Below the pieces are notes generated by a model. The model saw only the letters and a list, made by a program, of their open reading frames with translations. It ran no database searches and had not been told where the DNA came from. From Alligator mississippiensis (taxonomy: Eukaryota; Chordata; Crocodylia; Alligatoridae), in NCBI RefSeq assembly GCF_030867095.1, contig NC_081824.1, forward strand, positions 239,904,719 through 239,968,718: a stretch of 64,000 bases of DNA, written 5' to 3'. The position numbers were made by a program, and so were the translations under genes. Shown one piece after another: positions 35,964 to 46,828 of the stretch; position 1 is the first letter of the stretch, and each line of letters opens with the position of its first letter.

Positions 35964-38350
35964 ATTCATAGATGTTAGGGGCTGGAAGGGACCTTTCAAG
36001 ATCATTGGGTTCAGCCCCCCTGCACTTGAGCAGGAAATACTGCTGGGGTCAGATGACTCCAGCAAGGTGGGCATCAAGATGGTTTTTGAAAATTACCAGG
36101 GTGGGTGACTGCACCACCTCTGGGGGGAACCTGTTCCAGAACCTCGACACTTGACTTGTAAAGAATTTTTTCCTTATGTCCAGTCTGAAGCAATCTTCAG
36201 TCGGTCTGTGACAATTCTTTCTTGTCTTCCCCTAGGGTGCTTTGGTGAACAGATGCTCCCCCAGGCCCTGACTTACTCCCCTAATATACTTATAGGCTGT
36301 AAACAAGTCCCCTCTGAGTCTTCTATTCTCCAGTCTTTCAGCCTTTCATCACATGACCTGCTCTCTAGACCTCTAATCATGCATGTGACCCTCCTTCGGC
36401 CTCTCTCAACCTGACATGTGTCACCCAGAACTGGATGCAGTACTCCAGCTGTGGTTTCACCAAGGCTGAGTACAGCAGGAGGATGACATCCTTAGTCTGG
36501 CTCCAGATGCATAAGTAGATGCATGCCAGTGTTTGATTAGCTCTGCCATCTATGGCACCACATTGGTGGCTCATGTTTATTTTGTGGTCTATCATGACAC
36601 CTAGGTCTCTTTCAGTTGTGGTTCTGACAAGTGTAGCACTGCCAGCGCCTGTATGCGTGTTGGGGGTTATTTCTCCCCAGATGGAGCACTTTACATTTTT
36701 TCATATTAAATGTCATCAGGTTAAGATTCACCCACCTCACAAACTTATCTGGGTCAGCTTGTTTTGACAGCTTGTCCTCAAGTGTGACCACGCTTCCCCA
36801 TAATTTGGTGTCATCTGCAAACTTTACCAGTTTGCTTTTTATACCTGAATGCAAATCATTGATGAACCTGTCGAATAACACTGGTCCAGGTACTGAACCC
36901 TGAGGGACGCCACTGGTTATCTTCCACCATGTTGACTCAGTTCCATCAATCAATACTCTCTGGGTCCTACCTCGAAGCCAGTTACCTAGCCACTGGACCA
37001 TAAAGTAGTTGAGGCCACATTTTCCCCATATTACCATAAGGGCATCATGGGAGACTAGGTCAAAGGCCTTTTTGAAGTCCAAGTATATGACATCAACTTC
37101 ATTTCCCCTATCCAGGTAGTGAATTACCTGATCATAGAAGGAAATGAGGTTGGTCAGGCATGACCTTCCTGCAGTGAAGCCATGTTGGCTATCCTTTAGG
37201 ATACTGCCTTCTGTTAGCCTATCAATAATGGATTCTTTGATAATTTTTTCCAGGATTTTACCAGTGATTGAGGTCAAACTGATTGGCCTGTAATTCCCTG
37301 GGTCTCCTTTCTCCCCTTCTTGAAGATCAGCACCACATTGGCCCTCTTTCAGTCTTTAGGGACCTCTCCTGAGTGCCACGACTCTTCAGATAACTTTGCC
37401 ATAGGTAGCACAATGATGTTGGCCAGTTATTTTAGAACACCCCTGGGTGTAGTTCATTCAGTCCTGCTGACTTGTAGATATTCAGCCTCTCTAGGTGTTC
37501 CCCCACAAGATCTTTGCCACCTATGGGAGGGTGATGACCCCCACCTTGTTCATCCTGTATCCTGTGAAGCAGGATAACACCCATGGACTGGTGGAATACT
37601 GACACAAAGTATTCATTTAGGATTTTGGTTGCATCTTGAGTGTCGGATTATCAGCTGTCTCATTTCATTCATCAGGGGCCTCATGCTTTCCTTATTTTTT
37701 CTCTGCCTTCCTACATATCTAAAGAAGGATTTTTTGTTGTCCTTGATTCCAGTTGCCAATTTGTATTTGGCTTGTGCCTTTGCTTTCCTAATCTGCTCCC
37801 TACAGGTGCGAGTTATTGCTGAGTACTTCTCTTTGGTGGTTATTTCTGACTTCCATCCCTTGTAAGCTTCTCTGTCAACCAATCTCCTAAGCTTGTGGAA
37901 GACAATTTTCCTAAAATCAGGGATTTCTACCCTACTGACTGTTTTCCCTGACTTACGGTGGATGGAGAAAGTGATCATCTCATGGTCGCTGTCTCCCATT
38001 TTTCTTTTGATCCTCAGGTTGCTCACTAAATATTTGGCCAGAACCAAGTCTAGGAGTGCCTTGTCCCTGGTCAGCCCATAGACTTCTTGAGTCAGATAAA
38101 GCTCTTCCATGCAAGTGAGGAAGCTTTATGAGCAATTAGATATTGCAGTGTACTCATCCCATGAGGTTTCTGGGTAGTTGAAGTCACCCATGATGACCAC
38201 ACTCCAACAGCATGCAGCTTCTGCCACTTCTCTAGAGAATTCCAGGTTAAGCTCTTCCTCTTGGTTTGGAGGTCTGTAATAAACTCCTACAGTTAAATCC
38301 CATTCTCCATGCTCTCCCCATATCTTGACCCACAGGGTCTCATGTCACCC
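35964..38350 (-). mobile_element. CR1 LINE, endonuclease end to 3' tail, inserted in the older CR1
   Basis: On the minus strand it runs from degraded endonuclease text (about 38,340) through LLDLVLAKYLVS and GDSDHEMITFS (38,110-37,980), the linker EAYKGWKSEITTKEKYSAI and KSFFRYVGRQRK (37,870-37,690), reverse transcriptase (about 37,600-36,612) and the C-terminal domain to a CATCTATGAATCT tail at about 35,964-35,975. It is 5'-truncated inside the endonuclease. Its 5' end abuts the tail of the next CR1 at 38,351. Confidence 0.9.
36612..37277 (-). pseudogene. CR1 ORF2 reverse transcriptase, 221-codon open segment
   Basis: The segment starts at an internal Met in the SLTSITGKILEKIIKE block. It reads [20 protein letters not shown] (residues about 31-50), [20 protein letters not shown] (about 62-81, first catalytic Asp), WLGNWLRGRTQRVLIDG (about 97-113), [15 protein letters not shown] (about 123-137) and [20 protein letters not shown] (about 152-171, catalytic Asp pair). 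It ends after MTFNMKKCKVLHLGRNN. This subtype (SQHGFTAG, DFKKAFDLVSH) matches the copies at 1-1,740 and 38,351-39,883 better than those at 19,461 and 40,478. Confidence 0.9.
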
Positions 38351-39883
38351 TTCATAGATTTCATAGATTTCATAGACATTAGGGCTGGAAGGGAACTTGG
38401 AAGATCATCGAGTCCAGCCCCCGCCCAAGAGGCAGAAAGTCAGCTGGGGTCATAGGATCCAAAGAAGATAAGCATCCAAATTTCTCTTGAAGGCGTTCTG
38501 TGTAGGTGCTTGAACCACCTCAGATGGCAGGCTATTCCAGACCCTGGGGGCTCAGACAGTGAAGAAATTCTTCCTTATGTCCAGCCTGAAATGGTCTCGC
38601 AGGAGTTTATAACCATTTGACCTTGTCATCCCTTGGGGTGCTCTGGTGAACAATCATTTCCCCAGATCCTGGTGAGCACCCCTGATAAACTTATAGGTGG
38701 CCACCAGATTGCCCCTGAGCCTGCACTTTTCCAGGCTAAAGTGTCCCATAGCTTTTAGCCTGTTGTCGTAAGGTCTCTTTTCCTGACCTCTGATCATGCA
38801 TATGGCTCTTCTTTGGACTCTCTCAAGCTTCTCCACATACTTCTTGAATTGTGGAGCCCAAAACTGGACACAGTACTCCAGCTGAGTTCTCACCAAGGCC
38901 GAGTACAATGGGAGAATGACATCCTGGGATTTGCTTGAGAAGCATCTATAGATGCAAGCCAGCATTTTGCTCACTTTACTAGCTGCAGCATCATATTGAA
39001 GGTTTATATTCATTTTGTGGTCAATCATGACCCCCAAGTCCATTTCATCCATAGGGCTAGCTAACGTAGAACTGCCAAGCCTATAAGGATGCTGTAGGTT
39101 TTTCCTCCCAAGATGGAGAACCTTGCATTTTTCAGTGTTAAACACCATCAGGTTGTCATTCGCCCATTTTCTGAGCCTGTCAAGGTCAGCCTGAATCGCC
39201 CTCCTGTCCTCAGGTGTGGATGCTTTACCCAGAGTTTGGTATCATCAGCAAACTTCACCAGTCTGCTTCTGACTCCAATGTCCACATCATTAATGAAGAT
39301 GTTGAACAATATAGGTCCAAGGACAGAGCCTTGGGGGACACCACTGGTCACAGGGCACCATGACAATTGACTTCCATCAACCACCACCCTCTGGGTCTGA
39401 CCATGGAGCCAATTCCCCAGCCAGCAGATTGTGGTGGACCCAAGGCTGCAGTTGGCCAGTTTTGCCAAGAGGTGAGCGTGGGATACCAGATAGAAGGCTT
39501 TTTTGAAGTCAAGATATATGACATCAATCTTTTCTCCTTTGTCCAGGTGACCTGTCCAGGAAATAAGATTGGTCAAGCAAGACCTACCTGCAACAAACCT
39601 GTGCTCGCTATCCCTCAGGATGTTGCCATTGGCCAGTCCATTAAGAATGGCCTCTTTAATAATCTTTTCTAAGACCTTCCCCGGGATAGAGGTCAGGCTG
39701 ATGGACCTGTAGTTTGCCAGATCCACTTTCCTCCCTTTCTTGAAGATAGGCACCACATTGGCCCTCTTCCAATCTTCACGCACTTCACCAGAGCACCAGG
39801 AGTTCTCAAACATCCATGCCAGGGGCTGGGCTATGATGCTAGCCAGTTCCTTGAATACCCTGGCGTGTAGATTGGCAGGGTCA
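38351..39883 (-). mobile_element. CR1 LINE 3' portion, second insertion in the same site region
   Basis: On the minus strand it begins at [20 protein letters not shown] (about 39,882-39,823) and carries reverse transcriptase 39,918-39,148 and the C-terminal domain 39,148-38,654. The text includes [62 protein letters not shown] and ERVQRRAICMIRGQEKRPYD. The tail is three TTCATAGAT units at 38,351-38,376. A frameshift falls at about 39,150. It is 5'-truncated before the reverse transcriptase. Confidence 0.92.
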
Positions 39884-40085
39884 AGAAAAACTTCCTCACA
39901 AGGGGGATAGTAAAGCACTGAAACAGGTTACCCAGAGATGTTGTGGAATCTCCATTCTTAAGACCTAGCTAGACAAAGCCTTGGATGGGATGATATTGTT
40001 GAGGATGGTCCTGTTTTGAGCCAGGTTTTGGATAGGTGACCTCCTGAGGTCCCTTCCAACACTAATTTTCTATGATTCTATGATA

Positions 40086-40477
40086 CTTTTTTTTACCATC
40101 AACACAGGCTCTTACAGTTGACTTATCCAGCACTTTTGGAATATGAAACAAGTCTTACTAGCTTCAATGTTCATTGGAAGCTGGTATAAAATGTCTCTAG
40201 CCATGCTTTTAGATTTTTCAACTATATCTTTTTAAACATATTTTTGTATAGTACAACAGGATTCACCATCCTGGCACATTGAAACAAAATCTAATCTAAT
40301 AATGAAAGCCTAAATTTTAACAGGAGCTCTCCTAGCATTCTCTGCACCCAAACTAAAAGTCAACTGGGCTTCATCCCAATCAGGAGCCCTGGCACACAAA
40401 ATCCACATTTCATCTGAGATCACTCACGCTTATTTATTTATTTATTTTATTAGATTAGAAAATATAAGTGACCCTGC
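40086..40477. other. Short spacer between CR1 copies
   Basis: AT-rich, with a TTTA/TTAT-type simple repeat near 40,431-40,450. Nothing else is recognised. Confidence 0.5.
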
Positions 40478-43048
40478 TCATAGATTCATAGATATAGGGT
40501 CAGAAGGGACCTTGCAGATCTTCTCGTCTGACCCCCCTGCCCTGGGCAGGAGAGAAAACTGGGCTCAAATGACCCCAGCTAGGTAATCGTCAAGCCTCCT
40601 CTTAAAGACTGCCAAGGTAGGAGCCAGCACTACTTCCCTTGGAAGTTGGTTTCAGATCCTAGCCTCCCTGACCGTGAAGTAGTGCCTTCTAATGTCTAGT
40701 CTGAACCTACTGTCTAACAACATATGGCCGCTATTCCTTGTTACTCCGGGAGGAGCTCAGGCGAACAAGGTCTCTCCCATTCCCCGCTGGGCCCCCCTAG
40801 TAAGTTTATAGATGGCCACCAGGTCCCCTCTCAGCCTTCTCTTGTGAAGCCTGAACAGGTTAAGGTCCCATAGCCTGTCCTCATAGGGTCTGCCCTGCTG
40901 TCCCTGGAACATGCGAGTGACCCTCCTTTGGACCCTCTCAATGCTGTCCACATCCCTCCTGAAGTGCAGTGCCCAGAACTGGATGCAGTACTCCAACTGC
41001 AGCCTGACCAGTGTCACATAGAGTGGGAGGATCACCTCCTTGACCCTGCTTGTGATGCATCTGTGGATGCACAACAAGGTGTGGTTAGCCTTACTGACCG
41101 TGTCCTCGTATTGGTGGCCCATGTTCATCTTGGAATTGATAATGACTCCAAGATCTCTTTCTGCCACTGTGCTTTCGAGAAGAGAGTTCCACTGCCTATA
41201 GGTATGCTGCTGGTTCTTACTGCCCAAGTGCAGCACCCTGCACTTGTCAGTATTGAATCTCATCCTATTCTCATTTGCCCACCCCTGTAACCTGTCCAGG
41301 TCCAGCTGTATCCTGTCCCTCTCTTCTAGCATGCCCACCGCACCCCAAATCTTGGTGTCGTCCGTGAATTTAAACAGGAGGCTTTTCATCCCCTCGTCCA
41401 AGTCACTAATAAAGAAATTGAACAGTGTGGGCCCAAGGACCGAGCCCTGGGGGACTCCACTGCTCACATCCCTCAAGGTCAAATATGACCCATCCACCAC
41501 CGCTCTCTGAGTGCAGCCCCTCAGCCAATTTGCTATCCATCTGACTGTGTAGGCATCAATGCCACAGTCACCTAGATTTTTAATAAGAATGGGGTGGGAG
41601 ACAGTTTCAAAGGCCTTCCTGAAGTCCAGAAAGACTACATCCACCGCAACACCTGCATCCAATGATTTTGTGACCTGATCATAGAAGGCAATAAGGCTGG
41701 TCTGGCAGGACCTGCCCCTAATGAAACCATGCTGGTTGCCCCTGAGCATCATCCCCACTGCTGGCCCTTCACAGATGTGTTCTTTGATAATCTTCTCAAA
41801 GAGTTTCCCCGAGATTGAAGTAAGACTAACGGGCCTATAGTTGACCGGGTCCTCCCTCCTCCCTTTTTTAAAGATGGGGACCACATTGGCCCTCTTCCAG
41901 TCATCCAGCACCTGGGCAAAGCACCATGAGTGCTCGTAAAGCCATGCCAGGGGCCCCACGATAACCCTGCTAATTCCCTCAACACCCTGGGATGGAGAGC
42001 ATCTGGACCTGCTGATTTGAACATGCCTGGTCCCTCCAGAAGTTCTCTAGCCCGGTCCTCCCTGGCCCTAGTCCTGGTGGAGTCTTTCCTGAGTCCATCC
42101 CGAATCTCAGTGGGGGATTCCCGGTGCCTGCAAAAAAAAATGGAGGCAAAGAAATTGTTAAAAAGGGCTGCTTTTTCCTCTGGTGCAACCCCCAGATTGC
42201 CTAGCGTATCCAGCAGGGGCCCCACATTATCCGGTGCCTTCTTCATACTCCCTATATATTTAAAAAAGGACTTTTTGCTGTCTTTGATCCTTGATGCTAG
42301 CTCTAGTTCTGTATCTGCCTTAGCTTTCCTAACAGCCCCCCTACAGACCCGAGTGATGGAGGTATACTCATCTTTGGTGATAGCCCCTCCCTTCCCCTGA
42401 GTGTACACCTCCTTTTTGGCAATCAGGCATTCCTTAATGCCCTTGGTGAGCCAGGGGGGCTTTTCAGCACTCTTGCCACTTTTGATTCTCATAGAGATTG
42501 TCACCTCTTGGGCTCTGAGTATCGTTAAGGAACAACCACTCATCTTGGGCACCCAGCTCCCCTACTCTCCAGGACCCCAGTGCCTCTCCTACCAATCTCC
42601 TCAACTCATTGAAGTTGGCCTTCCTGAAGTCAAGGGCTAGTGCCTTGCTGCAGGCCCTTGTCACCCTGCGCTGGCTGGTGATTTCCAGCAGGCGATGATC
42701 ACTGTCGCCCAGGTGGTCAAGAACCTGGAGTCCCCTCACCAGGTCATCACCTATAGCCAGGATCAGGTCCAACAGGGCATTCCTGCTGGGACTGTGCACC
42801 TCCTGGGTTAGGTGGAGGTCCTGTATCTCAGCAAGGAACCTTCGCGAGCATTCCAAACTGGCTGACTGCTCCTCCTAGCGGATGTCTGGGTAATTTAGAT
42901 CACCCATGACAACTACATCCCTTGCCTTAAGTGCCTCTGCAAGCTGACCCAAGAATTTGCTGTTCAGCTCTTCCCCTTGGTTGGGAGTTCTGTAGTAGAC
43001 CCCCACCATTAAGTCCCTTTCCCCATGACCCCCCCTGTATTCTGACCT
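40478..43048 (-). mobile_element. CR1 LINE, endonuclease to 3' tail, well preserved
   Basis: On the minus strand: endonuclease text GVYYRTPNQGEEL (about 43,000) and VVVMGDLNYPDI (about 42,930), then AEIQDLHLTQEVHS and HLGDSDHRLLE (42,856-42,660), the linker PPWLTKGIKECLIAKKEVYT (42,480-42,400) and KSFFKYIGSMKKAPDNVGPL (42,285-42,220). Reverse transcriptase and C-terminal domain follow (41,959-40,757), ending in a CTATGAATCTATGA tail at 40,478-40,494. It is 5'-truncated in the endonuclease. The subtype is the same as the CR1 at 19,461-24,514. Confidence 0.93.
40757..41959 (-). pseudogene. CR1 ORF2 reverse transcriptase with C-terminal domain, 400-codon open frame
   Basis: This is the longest coding frame in the window. 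Order: WLYEHSWCFAQVLDDWKRAN (residues about 5-24), [20 protein letters not shown] (about 25-44), LFEKIIKEHICEG (about 52-64), GNQHGFIRGRSCQTSLIAFY (about 72-91), VDVVFLDFRKAFETVSHP (about 103-120, first catalytic Asp), [20 protein letters not shown] (about 164-183) and FKFTDDTKIWGAV (about 195-207, Asp pair, with Thr where FADD is usual). Then come NTDKCRVLHLGSKNQQHTYR, ERDLGVIINSKMNMG, LEYCIQFWALHFRRDVDSIE and LWDLNLFRLHKRRLRGDLVA. The start is an internal Met; the upstream part lies in another frame (42,552-41,749). It is an element remnant with one long undamaged stretch. Confidence 0.92.
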
Positions 43049-46000
43049 GTTCACTGTGATGGAACCACAGATTTCCCCTTCCCAAAGGGGAAATTCTCAT
43101 TGGGCAACAAAACCAAACTCCCTCTTCGTCCCTTTTCTTCTGTCCATATGAACCTCATACTCTTGGATGCCAGGAAAACTGGAGTGGCCCTCCTTCAACC
43201 AAAGCAGCCTTGAGTATAATGGCTAGGTCATTAACTGAGAAGTGGAAGATGTAGGTTTGAGTTTTTTCAAGCTGAGGTGGGCCTAGATCTATGGCTTCTA
43301 ACTTTTGGGCTGCATACTTTAATCACTAGGCTACTGAGGAAAGGATGCACCCCACAAAATGTATGGTCTCCACTGAGCTTCATGCTCCCATCAGTGTAAA
43401 TGAGGTAGTCTCTGTGTGTACACCTTCCTTTGTGTGTGCAGGCTTCTGAGATGATGGAATCACCTAAGGTGCACCCATGAATCACACTTCTAAGCTCTGA
43501 GGAAAAGGAAAAGTTCAGACAGAGCTGTGCCTGAAATTTCTTCTTGACTTGTGCTGAGGATAGGTGATCTGCATTGTCCTTCAGAGATATGCCCGACTCT
43601 CCCCATTGTCTGCAACTGACTGTATGAGAATCCTAGGTGCTGATAGTTGCTCATCTGGGGTGCTCTGCTGGGGCAAGGCATCCACATTTTTAAACACTGG
43701 AGTGCTTCAGTGGAAGCACCTACAGAGCAGTTTAGATCTGGCCCAATGTCCCTGCAACCGCCAACTCTCTCCTTGGGTTGTAATTAAGTGGCAAATCATA
43801 CATTTGTAACTGAAAAAAAATACTCTTTGTCTCCTCAGGGGTGGGAGTTACCCTTCTGGCAATGGTAATAAGTGTTTTTAGCTAACAGTGGTCAACCATA
43901 CGTGAATATATGAAGCTCTTTACACTAAGGCCAAAGCTTCCTTCTCTGTTTCATAATGCCGGCGTTCAGCTTTGTTACTGCCCACAGTGCACCAGTCTTC
44001 AGTTTGGACCATACTATTTTCAAAGGACTGAACAATACCTTTCTTGGAGGCATCTTTCAACAGCTTCTGCATTTACTGTTCTATTGCCTCTGAGGGCTTT
44101 TTCACTAACTCCTGCAGTTTCTCAGACTGATTTAAGATTTACATCCCATGCCTGTTGGGCATTTTTTCTTGCACAACAGCAGTCCCAGTGTACTGATTCA
44201 AGCAACAAGACTAGGCACAAATTTCCCTATGCAGTTCACCATTGTAAGGGATATATATACCCCTTTCTTGTCTATGGCGGTAGGCATATCAGCAGTGGTT
44301 TCAGCCTTACTATGACCAACCTGTACACTTGGCTTTTGCAAACTACTGTACCTGGTCTGTTATTCCCAGTTTTAGCCTAGCAGCTCCAGATCTTTCCAAA
44401 GTTGCTTGCATTTGAAAGTGCTCTTTTACTGTTTTCCTCCCAGATTCAAATATCAATTTTCAGGCCTTTGTATTCTCTCTACCATTAAAGATTTGTTGCA
44501 TTGTTCTTGTGAAATACCACACATGCTGAGGACAACCCAAGGGACAGAAAAAGTATCTCCCAAAGTTCTCTGTTTTTTAAGGGTGCTTATCAGAACCCTG
44601 TTGATTCATCCATCATAGAATATATTTTGCATTGTTTATACTTTAATATTTTCCCCTGGAAGGCAGGCATATTCAGTTCTGCTGACTCTATTCAAAAGAC
44701 TTTTTTTTCTTTTTTCTGCAATGGCCAGTGAGTGCACTGATTGTTGGGTCAATTAGGAATCCCAAAGCAATGACTCTCTTCAGCTCCCTATTAGACTGCC
44801 TAAGAGTGAGAAGATTTTTCCTAGAAATATGAATCATGGGATTTCTGGGATCCTTCATCATTCTGTGCAGAGCTTTCCCATACTTCAGGAACAGTCCTTT
44901 AGCTCCTCCTCAGCTGTTTTAGTTCCAGGGTGCTCACTAAAGCATGCATCAAGGGATAGGCACGCTTCTGACTCCATACTATGTGCATCTTCCCTTGCTT
45001 CTATTATAAATTCCATGATTTACTATTTGCTATTTGCCATTTGCTATTTGCCCATACACCTAATTCACATGCATCTTTTGTGGGGATGAGGTTTCTATTA
45101 TCAGGTTTTGGTTTTACAAATTTACTTACTACTATTGATGGTCTTTTTTCCCTATTACAAATAGTGCTTCTGGCAGCATAACAGGTTGTACAATAGGAGT
45201 CATCTTAAAAGTCTCATCTGCTGTAAAGTTAGCAAGCTGTTCATTTTGGACTATAGCAGTATCATCCCATTGCTCCAACAAGGATGAACTGGGGTCTCCA
45301 TTACCATCTTCTTTTTCAGGGTGAAAAGGTAATTTTGGTCTATTTTAATTTCAGCCCATTTCTCCAGTCCATTCTAAATCTTATTCCTACCCTCCAAAGT
45401 GTCAGCAAGGCCACAAAGCTTAGCATAATCTACAACTTTTTCATCCTGCTGCTGTCTGCAAATACTAGTAGAGCAATGGACAATAATGCTGAAAATTGTG
45501 TGATGCAGATGCATGTTCCCCAAGAATTAGTCACACTCCACCTGTTTCCCCTGCTTTGGGAGGAAGGTACCTTGGCCAGCCCTATCTCCTACATTTCCCC
45601 AGTGCACTAGGAAGCAGAGCCAAAAACTTACCCAGCTTCCACCTTGACCTGGAGGCAGACAAACAGGAAGAAACAGTTGAAGTTTCTCTTCTCAACACTC
45701 AATCATCATTTTCTGTTCCTAAGACCCAAGAAGATGCATGACTGGTGACTTGTAAGTATCTTGTAATGTTCCTCTTGCAACTGGAAGGCACTGCCTAGGT
45801 TCATTCAGGTTGGGTTTGTGTGGCAGGAGGAGGGGGGTGAATTCAGGTGTCTGAAGGAGGGATGCCATGCTCTTTCGTTGGTGGAGGATGAAGGGTTTAT
45901 GCCATTCTCTTTTGGGGTTGGATAGCTGGTAATGTAGCAGGTGCCAAACTAATTTTTTGCTTCAAATGTTTGTTAGCTGGCATGGGCAGTGGCAGCTAGG

Positions 46001-46149
46001 GTCACAGTTCTGAACCAGGCACTTGTAAGTTTTGGGAAATATGAATGGTGCCCCACTCTTGCAGGGTTTGTTTCTGTGCCTGCAGGCATTTTCTCCACTG
46101 CAGGGTGAGGGGTGGGGGGTGGAGTTTCCCCAAACCTCCCCACCCCCCA
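43049..46149. other. No recognised gene apart from a tRNA-like repeat
   Basis: Open frames are short and domain-free. Text near 45,340-45,480 faintly resembles an old minus-strand CR1 or CR1-like fragment but is not secure. The 43,216-43,340 inverted repeat is listed separately. Confidence 0.45.
43216..43340. repeat. Degenerate tRNA-like inverted repeat
   Basis: The left arm reads TAATGGCTAGGTCATTAACT then GTAGGTTTGAGTTTTTTC, resembling tRNA A-box and B-box spacing. The right arm, reverse-complemented, reads TAGCCTAGTGATTAAAGTAT. Two head-to-head tRNA-like arms suggest an old tRNA-derived palindromic repeat. Both boxes are degenerate, so a working tRNA gene is unlikely. Confidence 0.4.
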
Positions 46150-46615
46150 CCAAACCAGAGATGAGCCTATGAACTTTACTTCATTCACCTCCTGGACACT
46201 AAAAATCATAGAATAAATATAGACATTGGATTTATGACACATTATAACCTGCCTGACATTTGACTCCCCAGATATTTAACTATTTGACTCCCCACTATTT
46301 AACTACTACATTCATCCCACTTCTCCCCTCCACCCAGCCTGTCTCTCACCCACTGACTCCTCAATTTACATCTTCACTGATTGCCTGTCTTGTATGCGTA
46401 CCAGCCCAGCCTCTGGCTTCTTTACTTTTCATTCCATCCAGGAAGAGCACACACCAACTGAAAAAACTTCCTCAGCCTGATGAAGGGTTTTTAAAACTGA
46501 AAGCTTGCGTAAATTTTTTTTCCTCAGCTATTTAAGTTGGTCTAATAAAAGATATCAGATTCACCCAAAGAACCTTGTCTGCCTATGTCCTTAGACCAAC
46601 ACGGCTGCAACCTCC
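46150..46615 (+). repeat. Second copy of the unclassified repeat seen at 26.4-27.1 kb
   Basis: Shared text includes GAGCCTATGAACTTTACTTC, AACCTGCCTGAC, GCCTCTGGCTTCTTTACT and CTTCCTCAGCCTGATGAAGG. These occur as the reverse complement near 26,417-26,735. The right part (GTTGGTCTAATAAAAGATAT and TTAGACCAACACGGCT) is itself partly self-complementary around the TTGGTCTAA core. The family is not named; a DNA-type repeat is likely. Confidence 0.6.
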
Positions 46616-46828
46616 CCCCCACCCCCAAACCAGGAAAACTCTCTTCATTTGTTTACCAGATATCACACCTGATGGTGGCTGGGCACATGTCCCCAAACCT
46701 CAGCCCCCAGCTTGCACTACAGCAGAATGCTCAAGGGATACGTGTTGCAGGCAGCGTCGCTCCTGAGAAAGCTCAGTGGAGGCCTTGGTGGAGTTGTCAT
46801 GAGCCAGGGGGTGGGATGAACTCTGGGA

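Larger units (their letters stand above)
33165..40085 (+). mobile_element. Turtle/bird-type CR1 LINE split by a 3.9-kb double CR1 insertion
   Basis: The left part is 33,165-35,963 and the right part 39,884-40,085. It opens with the last codons of ORF1 (MKREKSIFANRLANLVRRAL then stop near 33,287). Endonuclease follows (33,440-34,120: NLGNKQKELE, DVIGITEI, GVCYRPPDQEDKLDEAF), then linker (34,180-34,460), reverse transcriptase (34,470-35,440: SKFADDIKLG) and the C-terminal domain (EEKDLGVTVDNNLNMSHKC, 35,509-35,565). The left part ends GGTTTAGGTTAGATATTAG and the right part resumes GAAAAACTTCCTCAC, contiguous in the known CR1 3' region, and ends TTCTATGATTCTATGATA. Many stops and frameshifts make it the most decayed CR1 here, consistent with being the oldest of the nest. 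Confidence 0.88.

Noticed and set aside
45340-45480. Very old minus-strand CR1 or related LINE fragment
   Set aside because: Resemblance is limited to a few words such as ATCTACAAC and CTGCAAATACTAG; no readable protein block.
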